The notes beneath the pieces are model-generated. The model was not told the origin of the DNA. It saw only the letters and a program-made list of their open reading frames with translations, and searched no databases. The position numbers and the translations under genes are program-made. A DNA stretch of 64,000 bases. It comes from Paenibacillus sp. J5C2022 (lineage in GTDB: Bacteria; Bacillota; Bacilli; Paenibacillales; Paenibacillaceae). The stretch is from the NCBI RefSeq assembly GCF_025567625.1, contig NZ_JAOQJC010000004.1:62001-126000 (forward strand), written 5' to 3'. This document shows, piece by piece, positions 17,675-24,221 of this stretch (position 1 is its first letter; each line of letters starts with the position of its first letter).

Positions 17675-17758
17675 TGCATCTTTGAGTATTTTCGCTATAA
17701 CTTTCATCAGTGTCATAGCGAATGTCGCTCCTGCAATAAAGACAGTTATATAATCCAT
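17663..17758 (-). CDS. 31-aa putative type I toxin (holin-like toxin type)
   Basis: A 31-residue peptide, MDYITVFIAGATFAMTLMKV followed by a lysine-rich tail ending DAKKK: one membrane helix plus a basic end, as in the TxpA/BsrG/holin-like type I toxins of Bacillota. AAGGGGGTGAG lies nine bases before ATG 17758. A good promoter (TTGATT, 17 bp, TATACT) would start the mRNA near 17824. The first bases of that mRNA (GGTAAACGCATAGTG, 17823-17809) are perfectly complementary to 17615-17601 downstream of the gene. Such 5'-3' end pairing is typical of type I toxin mRNAs. The antisense antitoxin RNA is not directly visible. Confidence 0.6.
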   Translation of the reverse strand: MDYITVFIAGATFAMTLMKVIAKILKDAKKK

Positions 17759-17830
17759 AGGCTCTCACCCCCTTGCCTACAGGATGACAGCCAGCACCCA
17801 ACATCAACCACTATGCGTTTACCTATTTAC

Positions 17831-17859
17831 AGTATAGTAAGTATTGTATGTGCAATCAA
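17831..17859 (-). promoter_or_regulatory. promoter of the toxin-like gene
   Basis: On the - strand, -35 TTGATT (17859-17854), 17-bp spacer, -10 TATACT (17836-17831). The predicted start near 17824 puts the inverted-repeat arm at the extreme 5' end of the transcript. Confidence 0.65.
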
Positions 17860-17967
17860 TATAAAAATTGGAAGATATAATCATTTCAGCTTTGTGACCA
17901 ATTTATTTTCTAAACAAAAGGTATGAAATTCATTCTGAAATATTTAATAGCAAGTTTAATGAGCATG

Positions 17968-18015
17968 AAAAGACCACTCACCAAATGTAGTCGTTACATT
18001 TAGAAAGTGGTCTTT
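17968..18015. terminator. bidirectional terminator downstream of tRNA-Pro
   Basis: A long stem-loop: AAAGACCACT pairs with AGTGGTCTTT, and an inner stem AAATGTA pairs with TACATTT. It has A/T-rich ends on both sides. It lies about 85 bp past the 3' end of tRNA-Pro (- strand) and probably ends that transcript. Confidence 0.75.
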
Positions 18016-18098
18016 ATGGGTTAAAGCGTGACTGTCAGTGACTACAACCTTTATAACGTTCAGATAAAACGTCGAAAGCTATAAAGTGTTGAAAGAAA

Positions 18099-18172
18099 TC
18101 GGAGTAACTGGATTCGAACCAGCGACCTCACCCACCCCAAGGGTGCGCGCTACCAGGCTGCGCCATACCCCG
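18099..18172 (-). tRNA. tRNA-Pro (GGG anticodon)
   Basis: A 74-nt tRNA on the - strand. The acceptor stem is CGGGGTA with TACTCCG and discriminator A. The anticodon arm CACCC-TTGGGGT-GGGTG puts GGG at positions 34-36. The T-arm loop GTTCGAATC is canonical. CCA is not encoded. A near-consensus promoter lies directly upstream (18216-18244). Confidence 0.95.
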
Positions 18173-18215
18173 ATATGTACAAATGGCAGCAGGCTGCAGG
18201 AGACTGCTTCCGTTT

Positions 18216-18244
18216 ATTATAATCGCGGACTAACGAATTGTAAA
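18216..18244 (-). promoter_or_regulatory. promoter of tRNA-Pro
   Basis: On the - strand, -35 TTTACA (18244-18239), 17-bp spacer and perfect -10 TATAAT (18221-18216). The distance to the mature tRNA 5' end (18172) allows a leader of about 35 nt. Confidence 0.8.
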
Positions 18245-18512
18245 GATATCCGCGAGGCATTCTTGCGGCATGTTTGTGTTTCGTATTATTTCCTTTATGA
18301 AATTAGTGGCAATAGAAGCCGACAAAATATTCGTCATGAGCGTAAGACCCGGGCAGGTTGTAGAGAAGATCTCGCTTATCAGGCAAGACCGCGGAATCGC
18401 AACGACGAGAGCTTCGCCGCGAACAGTCAGATGATTATGAGCCTGCTCGGGCTTAAGTAAACGCATGAAGCAATCGTGCGGACAATGACCAACTAGAGAG
18501 GGTGTGCTGACA
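18245..18512. other. leader region of cysK
   Basis: No gene with a ribosome site is seen. I looked for a T-box or S-box in front of cysK and did not find their conserved cores. Regulation of cysK, if any, is probably by a transcription factor. Confidence 0.5.
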
Positions 18513-19436
18513 ATGTCGAGAATAGTTTCTTCTGTCACAGAGCTTATAGGCGATACGCCAATCGTGAGGCTGAGACGAGTTGCAGCCGATATGGGCGCAT
18601 CTGTCTATATGAAGCTGGAATATTTCAATCCCGGCAAGAGTGTGAAGGATCGCGCAGCTTTCAACATGATCCAGCGCGCAGAGCAAGAAGGCAAAATTAA
18701 GCGCGGTATCTCCACCATTATTGAGCCTACCTCGGGCAATACTGGAATTGGACTTGCGATGGTTAGCGCAGCTTTCGGGTATCCCTGCATCATTACGATG
18801 CCGGAGAGTGCGACCCGGGAGCGTGTGCAGGTGATGATGGCATACGGCGCAGAGGTGCGGCTTACCCCAGCGCATGAAGGGATGAGTGGAGCGATCGCTT
18901 GTGCCGAGGAACTGGCTAAGACGATGGAGGACAGCTTCATCCCCATGCAATTCGAGAATCCGGCCAATTCGGACGCGCATCGCTTGACTACAGCGGTCGA
19001 AATCCATGAAGCGTTCGAGGGGAAGCTGGATGCGCTGGTGCTGACGGCTGGAACGGGCGGTACAATTACGGGTGTCGGAGAAGAATTGAAGAAGAAGATG
19101 CCGTATTTGAAAATATACGCAGTAGAGCCTGTCGGTTCGCCCGTTCTAGCAGGCGGTCAACCAGGCAAACATAAGATTCCAGGCACGGGTCCGGGCTTCG
19201 TGCCTGCGATTCTTAATACCTCCATCTATGATGAGATTCTGCATATCAGGGATGACGATGCGCAGCACATGGCGAGAAGACTCGCATCCGAGGAAGGCAT
19301 CCTCGTTGGCGCTTCTTCCGCAGCATCGGCTTACTTCGCAGTTGAGATCGGGAAGGTGCTGCCGTCTGACGCCCAAGTGCTCTGTATCGCTCCGGATTCA
19401 GGAGAACGCTATCTGTCGACGGACTTGTTCGGATAG
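18513..19436 (+). CDS. cysK: cysteine synthase A (O-acetylserine sulfhydrylase)
   Basis: A 307-residue PLP enzyme that makes L-cysteine from O-acetylserine and sulfide. FNPGKSVKDRAA (about residues 38-49) carries the PLP-binding lysine. PTSGNTGIGLA (about 71-81) is the substrate loop, GTGGTITGVG near 177-186 binds the PLP phosphate, and PDSGERYLSTDLF is the C-terminal family signature. ATG 18513 is used, with AGAGAGGG ten bases upstream; GTG 18504 is in frame but too close to the ribosome site. The gene stands alone, with a perfect 12-bp hairpin directly after the stop. Confidence 0.93.
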   Translation: MSRIVSSVTELIGDTPIVRLRRVAADMGASVYMKLEYFNPGKSVKDRAAFNMIQRAEQEGKIKRGISTIIEPTSGNTGIGLAMVSAAFGYPCIITMPESATRERVQVMMAYGAEVRLTPAHEGMSGAIACAEELAKTMEDSFIPMQFENPANSDAHRLTTAVEIHEAFEGKLDALVLTAGTGGTITGVGEELKKKMPYLKIYAVEPVGSPVLAGGQPGKHKIPGTGPGFVPAILNTSIYDEILHIRDDDAQHMARRLASEEGILVGASSAASAYFAVEIGKVLPSDAQVLCIAPDSGERYLSTDLFG

Positions 19437-19439
19437 CAG

Positions 19440-19468
19440 ACAGGCTGCCGGTATGACCGGCAGCCTGT
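19440..19468. terminator. hairpin after cysK, shared with the convergent gene
   Basis: A perfect 12-bp stem, ACAGGCTGCCGG and CCGGCAGCCTGT, with loop TATGA starts three bases after the cysK stop. There is no long T run. It is probably a shared terminator for cysK and the convergent membrane protein gene. Confidence 0.7.
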
Positions 19469-19506
19469 TGTAATGGAGTTATCGCAGGAGTCGAAGTCAT
19501 CCGTCC

Positions 19507-20271
19507 TTAACCGGATATTTCCCACTCTACCTTCAGCGCTCCCTGTGCCTGATCGCCGGTGACGACGATTCGTACAGTGGACGGCATATCGACCCGGTAG
19601 GAGATGAGCCATGCTTCCCCGTCTTGCTCCGTACTCGTGTGCGTCCCGCCCTTGGCGTCCAAGTAGGTGCCATAACCTCCGCTGGTGATCTGCCAGTCGA
19701 TGTTATAGGATAATGTCTGTCCCTTCTCAAGCTTGACAGGAATTCCCTTCTGTCCGTTGAAGTATGCAAATTCCGCTTGATAGCTGTCGGCAGTTCTCGT
19801 CTCTGTCCACTGCTCAGTCACCGTGAAGTCGGTCGTGGATATGTAGATGGATCCGGCAAGCAGCAGCAGTGCTGCAACTGCGCTGTATAGCCGCAACACG
19901 CGAAACAGATGGGATACAGCGAGAAATGCAAGTGCGCAGGCTACGCCAAAGACACCAGCATACAGGCTCAAGAACCATTGGCCAGGAAACCAAAATAAAA
20001 AAGGGACATACCCTCCGAGTATATAAAGCAGGACGGTAAGCGCTATTTTGGAAGGGCCGGCCTTGCACTTGTATAGCATCGCATCTACCACGACAGAGAA
20101 CAAGACGGCATAGCCGTAAATATATTTCCACAGTGGGAGTTGTCGGGCTAGCTCGGACATTTCATATAGCTGGAATCCTGCCATCATACCCAGAAATCCT
20201 AAAAATACAAGCCCTGCGGCTGCAAGTTTTGAAGCCACGTAACCGATAACCCGAAGCCCTGTTGCCTTCAA
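19507..20271 (-). CDS. membrane protein, unknown function
   Basis: A 254-residue protein with about six membrane segments in the first 160 residues. A C-terminal extracytoplasmic domain (about 165-254) is rich in beta strands (LSYNIDWQITSGGYGTYLD, WLISYRVDMPSTVRIVVTGD). TTG 20271 is chosen as start because AGGGAGGGAG precedes it and the first membrane segment then begins near residue 10; the upstream extension to 20373 contains no membrane or family signal. The C-terminal domain resembles small beta-sandwich domains that bind ligands outside the cell, but I do not recognise the family. It stands alone, convergent with cysK. Confidence 0.65.
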   Translation of the reverse strand: MKATGLRVIGYVASKLAAAGLVFLGFLGMMAGFQLYEMSELARQLPLWKYIYGYAVLFSVVVDAMLYKCKAGPSKIALTVLLYILGGYVPFLFWFPGQWFLSLYAGVFGVACALAFLAVSHLFRVLRLYSAVAALLLLAGSIYISTTDFTVTEQWTETRTADSYQAEFAYFNGQKGIPVKLEKGQTLSYNIDWQITSGGYGTYLDAKGGTHTSTEQDGEAWLISYRVDMPSTVRIVVTGDQAQGALKVEWEISG

Positions 20272-20630
20272 TATGACTCCCTCCCTGTTCAAGCCAATCC
20301 TAATATGCAAAATTATAACACAACATGAAGATGTACTGGGACATATGTGGACGATCTCTAATAGAGTAGACAAGCTGAATCACCAAATTGAATCCGCCAA
20401 GCGACAATTATCTGGATATGATTAAAAACAATATAAGTAGATCTTTGTCGGCTCTGTCGAAGCGGGCTATGACTGCTTTCCTGCATGCAAGGATTCTCAA
20501 CCGCCCTTTTCCGTAAGCTGCAATAAATATTGAATAGCAACATGTAATTATCTTTAAACGCTAAATATTTATTGATAAACGATAAATTTTAATGTAAACT
20601 GTACTCATTTCCAAGGGATGAGGTGCTTCT
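20272..20630. other. divergent intergenic region
   Basis: This 359-bp AT-rich stretch lies between two divergent genes. It contains the promoter and direct-repeat operator candidate of the DUF2975 operon (20556-20600). I see no gene. Confidence 0.6.
20556..20600 (+). promoter_or_regulatory. promoter and candidate operator of the DUF2975-YozG operon
   Basis: -35 TTGATA (20572-20577), 17-bp spacer, -10 TAAACT (20595-20600). Two direct repeats, AAACGCTAAAT (20556-20566) and AAACGATAAAT (20577-20587), lie exactly 21 bp apart and flank or overlap the -35 element. That is two helical turns, as expected for binding by a dimeric helix-turn-helix protein such as the YozG-like product of this operon. 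Confidence 0.55.
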
Positions 20631-21107
20631 ATGCGCAGAGGAAGTATTGTTTTCTTGAAGCTGGTCTTGGCAGTCATGGGACTAGTTGCGATTATGGCGT
20701 GTGTCGTCTGGTTGCCTGCGTCTGTCGAGCATTATGCCAGGATACACCCAGATTTGGCACTTATGCGCTATCCGCTGCTAATCGGAGTATACGTGACGGC
20801 TATCCCATTCTTCATAGCGCTGTATCAAGCCTACGTCTTGTTAAAGCTCATTGAAGCCAGAGATGCGTTCTCCGAGTCGGCGGTGCGGGCGTTGCAGCGC
20901 ATTAAGCAGTGCGCCGCAACGATCGCTGTCCTGTACGCGGTCATGTTCGCAGCGCTGGCGCTGCGGCAGATATGGAGTCCCGCAATTGCTGCAACAGGAG
21001 CGAGTATCGTATTCGCCGCTTTGACGGTAGCGTTCTTCGCCGCTGTCCTGCAAGAGCTGTTAAAGCAGGCTCTCCAGATCAAATCAGAGAACGATCTGAC
21101 CATCTAA
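20631..21107 (+). CDS. DUF2975 domain membrane protein
   Basis: A 158-residue protein with four membrane segments and the DUF2975 hallmarks: FSESAVRALQRIKQCA near residues 81-96 and the C-terminal LKQALQIKSENDLTI. Its function is unknown; the family is almost always encoded next to a small YozG-type regulator, as here. GATGAGGTG precedes ATG 20631. The YozG gene starts 16 bases after its stop. The pair probably forms a membrane-linked regulatory unit, in which the membrane protein may control the regulator; this is inference from conserved neighbourhood only. Confidence 0.88.
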   Translation: MRRGSIVFLKLVLAVMGLVAIMACVVWLPASVEHYARIHPDLALMRYPLLIGVYVTAIPFFIALYQAYVLLKLIEARDAFSESAVRALQRIKQCAATIAVLYAVMFAALALRQIWSPAIAATGASIVFAALTVAFFAAVLQELLKQALQIKSENDLTI

Positions 21108-21122
21108 GGAGGGGGCTGCGAT

Positions 21123-21356
21123 ATGGCGATTATTGTGAACATTGATGTGATGCTGGCCAAGCGCAAGATGAGCGTAACCGAGCTCTCAGAGCGTGTAGGC
21201 ATTACGATGGCCAATTTATCGATACTGAAGACGGGGAAAGCCAAGGCGGTTCGCTTCTCTACATTGGAGAAAATATGCGAGGTGCTGGAGTGCCAGCCGG
21301 GAGATATTCTGGCATATGCGAAGGATGCGGGATCGGATGAAGAGCAGGAGCAATAA
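21123..21356 (+). CDS. YozG-type Cro/C1 helix-turn-helix regulator
   Basis: A 77-residue single-domain regulator. MAIIVNIDVMLAKRKMSVTE is the typical start of the YozG family. ITMANLSILKTGKAKAVRFS holds the recognition helix, followed by CEVLECQPGDIL and an acidic tail. AAGGAGGGGGC lies upstream of ATG 21123. It is the partner of the DUF2975 gene and probably autoregulates through the direct repeats at 20556-20587. The next ribosome site (AAAGGAGGG) begins at its stop, so the following short ORF and DUF817 gene are in the same transcript. Confidence 0.88.
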   Translation: MAIIVNIDVMLAKRKMSVTELSERVGITMANLSILKTGKAKAVRFSTLEKICEVLECQPGDILAYAKDAGSDEEQEQ

Positions 21357-21371
21357 AGGAGGGTTTCCATC

Positions 21372-21419
21372 ATGAAGAAGATCATAGCAATTGCTGCGTT
21401 GCTTGCGGGCGTCGGATGA
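21372..21419 (+). CDS. 15-codon ORF coupled to the DUF817 gene
   Basis: ATG 21372 follows an ideal AAAGGAGGG and encodes MKKIIAIAALLAGVG, which looks like the start of a signal peptide, but it stops at TGA 21417-21419. That TGA overlaps the ATG of the next gene (ATGA), while the next gene lacks a clear ribosome site of its own. So this is either a leader cistron that feeds ribosomes to the DUF817 gene or the stump of a deleted secreted-protein gene. Confidence 0.5.
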   Translation: MKKIIAIAALLAGVG

Positions 21420-22249
21420 ACGCGATGATGGAACGTTTTTGGAAGCCGTTGCTTTACTTTGGCTATCAGCAGGCGATGTCATGCCTTTTTCCGGTGATCA
21501 TCTTCGTCTCACTCGCTATCACCAAGGTGATTGACGTGCCCTATCTTCCCGATTACGATCTGCTGTTCATCATTTGTCTTGCGACGCAGTACGTCATGTA
21601 TCGGTCAGGCATGGAGTCGAAGGATGAGCTGAAGGTGATCTGCCTCTTTCATCTGATCGGCATTGCGCTGGAGGTGTACAAGGTGCATCACGGCTCGTGG
21701 TCCTATCCGCAGGACGGGTGGACGAAGCTGTTCGGGGTTCCCCTGTACAGCGGCTTCATGTATGCCAGCGTGGCGAGCTACTTGTGCCAGGCGTGGCGCA
21801 GACTGGCCGTGACGCTCGTCGGCTGGCCGAAGCCGGTGTGGACCGTTCCGCTTGGAGCGGCGATCTATCTGAATTTCATGACGCATCATTACATCTATGA
21901 CATTCGCTGGGTGCTCACCGCCTTGTTATTTATCATCTTCTTCCGGACAGTCGTCATGTATAAGGTGTTGTCCGTTACAAGGCGTATGCCGCTGGCCGTG
22001 TCGTTCTTTCTGATCGGATGGTTCATATGGCTGGCTGAGAATATCGCCACCTTCCTTGGCGCATGGCAATATCCCAACCAGAGAGAGGCATGGACGGCGG
22101 TCAGCTGGGGGAAGCTCAGCTCATGGTTCCTGCTCGTCATCGTCAGCTTCATCATTGTAGCTCAGCTGAAGCATGTGAAGGAGGGGCAGCAAGAAGAAAC
22201 GCTCCGTGCCAGCCGGGACAGTGGGCAAGACGTGAAGCGGCAAGCCTGA
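21416..22249 (+). CDS. DUF817 family integral membrane protein
   Basis: A 277-residue protein with about eight membrane segments. The segment HHGSWSYPQDGWTKLFGVPL and then YSGFMYASVASYLCQAWRR (about residues 89-130) is characteristic of DUF817 (PF05675), as are HHYIYDIRWVLTALLF and FLGAWQYPNQREAW. The family's function is unknown. Translation probably begins at ATG 21416 by coupling to the 15-codon ORF; ATG 21425 and ATG 21428 are alternatives. A bidirectional terminator follows at 22326-22370. Confidence 0.85.
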   Translation: MNAMMERFWKPLLYFGYQQAMSCLFPVIIFVSLAITKVIDVPYLPDYDLLFIICLATQYVMYRSGMESKDELKVICLFHLIGIALEVYKVHHGSWSYPQDGWTKLFGVPLYSGFMYASVASYLCQAWRRLAVTLVGWPKPVWTVPLGAAIYLNFMTHHYIYDIRWVLTALLFIIFFRTVVMYKVLSVTRRMPLAVSFFLIGWFIWLAENIATFLGAWQYPNQREAWTAVSWGKLSSWFLLVIVSFIIVAQLKHVKEGQQEETLRASRDSGQDVKRQA

Positions 22250-22325
22250 ATATGATCGGAATCATTCCCTATCGTCTGGAGTGAAGAGAGTAACTGAGGC
22301 AAGATACGCTAGCGACATAGGCAAG

Positions 22326-22370
22326 AAGGAGCAGTCCCGCAAGTCTGAACGACAGCAGGGACTGCTCCTT
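22326..22370. terminator. bidirectional terminator between DUF817 and ABC permease genes
   Basis: A perfect 13-bp stem, AAGGAGCAGTCCC and GGGACTGCTCCTT, with a 19-base loop lies between convergent genes. A/T-rich ends are present on both sides. Confidence 0.8.
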
Positions 22371-22386
22371 TGCGTCTGATGAATAA

Positions 22387-23265
22387 CTACTCCTTTATCG
22401 CGCCGATCATGACGCCCTTGACGAAGTACTTCTGCAAGAACGGATACAGCAGCAGTATCGGCACGGTGGCGATGATGATAGCGGCATACTTGATCGTCTC
22501 CGACAGGAGCGACTTATCGGCGTCGCTTACGCCGGTCGTCATGACGTCGATGCTGTTCGTAATCAGTATTTCCCGCAGCACGAGCTGCAGCGGATACAGC
22601 TCCCGGTCCCGCAAGTAGATGAGGGCGTTGAACCAGGAGTTCCAATGCGTGACGCCGTAGAAGAGGAGCATAACGGCGATGATCGGCAGCGACAGGGGCA
22701 GCACGATGCGGAAGAGCACAGTGAAGTCGTTCGCTCCGTCTATCTTCGCAGATTCCTCCAGGGCGACCGGAATCGCCAGGAATGATGTCCGCATAATAAT
22801 CAGATTGTACGTGCTGATCGCTGCAGGAATAATAAGCGCCCATCTCGTGTTAAGCATCCCCAGATCGCTGATGAGAAGAAAGTTCGGAATAAGCCCGCCG
22901 TTGAAAAACATGGTGAATACGATCATCATCATAATGGGATTCTTCAACATGACCGTCCGGCGCGATAAGGCGTAGGCGCCAAGTGATGTGAGCAGCAAAT
23001 TAATGAAGGTGCCCACGATGACGTAGAACAGCGTATTGGCATAGCCGAGCACAATCATGGGATTGGCGAACACGAGCTTGTACGCTTCCAGACTGAATCC
23101 TTGCGGGTACAGCATGATCCCTCTGAACCGAATCAGTTCGGCCGGATCGCTTAATGACGCGAATAGCACATATAGAAAAGGATAGACGGTGACAAAGCAA
23201 AGGCCGGTTAGAAACAGCGTATTGCCTTTATCGAAGAAGTGCTCTCCGAAGCTTCTTTTCATCAT
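22387..23265 (-). CDS. carbohydrate ABC transporter permease (LplC/MalG type)
   Basis: A 292-residue inner component of a sugar importer with six membrane segments. The cytoplasmic coupling loop EESAKIDGANDFTVLFRIVLP (split here: EESAKIDGAN then DFTVLFRIVLP, near residues 185-205) is the EAA motif that contacts the ATPase. The ending FVKGVMIGAIKE is typical of LplC-type permeases. ATG 23265 is preferred because AGGAGGT lies nine bases upstream; a longer frame reaches 23316. It follows the second permease in an operon. No ATPase gene is adjacent, as is common for this subfamily, which shares a general MsmX-like ATPase. Confidence 0.88.
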   Translation of the reverse strand: MMKRSFGEHFFDKGNTLFLTGLCFVTVYPFLYVLFASLSDPAELIRFRGIMLYPQGFSLEAYKLVFANPMIVLGYANTLFYVIVGTFINLLLTSLGAYALSRRTVMLKNPIMMMIVFTMFFNGGLIPNFLLISDLGMLNTRWALIIPAAISTYNLIIMRTSFLAIPVALEESAKIDGANDFTVLFRIVLPLSLPIIAVMLLFYGVTHWNSWFNALIYLRDRELYPLQLVLREILITNSIDVMTTGVSDADKSLLSETIKYAAIIIATVPILLLYPFLQKYFVKGVMIGAIKE

Positions 23266-23279
23266 CCTGAAAGCACCTC

Positions 23280-24221
23280 CTACCATAATCCCGAATCGGT
23301 TTTTCTTCGGCTCCAATAGTTCGCCAGGACAAGCAAGACCAGGTTGATGATCGAGTTGAACAAGCCGATGGCAGCCGTATAGCTGTAGCTGGACTCCAAT
23401 ATGCCTTTCCGATACACATAAGTGCCGATGACATCCGCTGTCTCATAGATCGTCGGGTTGTACAGCAGCAGAATCTTATCCGTTCCGACGGCCATAAAGC
23501 TTCCGATCTGCAGAATGAACATAATCATGATCGTCGGCATCATGCTTGGAATGGTAATGGATATGACTTGACGCAAGCGACCCGCTCCGTCGACCTTGGC
23601 GGCTTCATACAGGGAAGGATCGATATTGGATATGGCCGCAAGAAAGATAATCGATCCCCAGCCGACATTCTGCCATACGCCCGACCCGATATAGATTGTA
23701 CGGAACCATTCCGACAAGCTGAAGAACGGAATCGCCTCTATGCCGACTAAGCCAAGAATCTGATTGATGATGCCGTCGCGGGCCAGAAAGTCGATCAGCA
23801 TGCCCGATATGACGACAAGCGAGATGAAGTGCGGCAAGTACGTAATGGTCTGCACCCAGCGCTTGAACGCCATCCGCCTCACCTCATTGAGCAGCAGCGC
23901 CAGTATAATGGCGGACGGGAAGGCGAAGATCACCTCGTACAGGCTAATGAGCAGCGTATTCTTGAGCAGCCTCCAGAAGAAGAAGCTGTTGAAGAAGTCG
24001 TTAAAGTGCTGAAAGCCAATCCAGGAGCTGTTCCAGAACCCGCGTGACGGGGAATAGTCCTTGAATGCAATCTGCACGCCGTACATTGGCCCGTAATGAA
24101 AGATGACATAATAAGCGACTACGGGAAGCAGCATGATATAGACATATTTGTTGCGGACGAAGTCTCGCAGAAGCCGGTTCATATAGCTTTTGTTAGGAGA
24201 CGACATGGGGGAGCGCTCCAT
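23280..24221 (-). CDS. carbohydrate ABC transporter permease (LplB type)
   Basis: A 313-residue permease with six membrane segments after a short basic N-terminus. YEAAKVDGAGRLRQVISIT near residues 217-235 is the EAA coupling motif. YGPMYGVQIAFKDYSPSRG near residues 43-61 is typical of the LplB subfamily. Its ATG shares one base with the TAA of the binding-protein gene (TAATG), so the two are translationally coupled. It forms the membrane pore with the downstream LplC-type permease. Substrate is probably an oligosaccharide; the sequence does not tell which. Confidence 0.88.
   Translation of the reverse strand: MERSPMSSPNKSYMNRLLRDFVRNKYVYIMLLPVVAYYVIFHYGPMYGVQIAFKDYSPSRGFWNSSWIGFQHFNDFFNSFFFWRLLKNTLLISLYEVIFAFPSAIILALLLNEVRRMAFKRWVQTITYLPHFISLVVISGMLIDFLARDGIINQILGLVGIEAIPFFSLSEWFRTIYIGSGVWQNVGWGSIIFLAAISNIDPSLYEAAKVDGAGRLRQVISITIPSMMPTIMIMFILQIGSFMAVGTDKILLLYNPTIYETADVIGTYVYRKGILESSYSYTAAIGLFNSIINLVLLVLANYWSRRKTDSGLW

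Larger units (their letters stand above)
17601..17823. repeat. 15-bp perfect inverted repeats bracketing the toxin-like gene
   Basis: Arms GGTAAACGCATAGTG (17601-17615) and CACTATGCGTTTACC (17809-17823) are exact inverted copies 193 bp apart. The promoter-distal arm of the predicted mRNA is its very 5' end. They may form the long-range helix of a type I toxin mRNA or, less likely, be the ends of a very small mobile element. Confidence 0.85.

Noticed and set aside
18099..18172. tRNA-Pro as attachment site of the small - strand gene cluster
   Set aside because: I found no second copy of the tRNA 3' end and no integrase in the cluster, so it is only mentioned as a possibility.
18086..18460. 124-codon + strand ORF over the tRNA gene
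   Set aside because: It is the antisense of tRNA-Pro continued by chance; no ribosome site.
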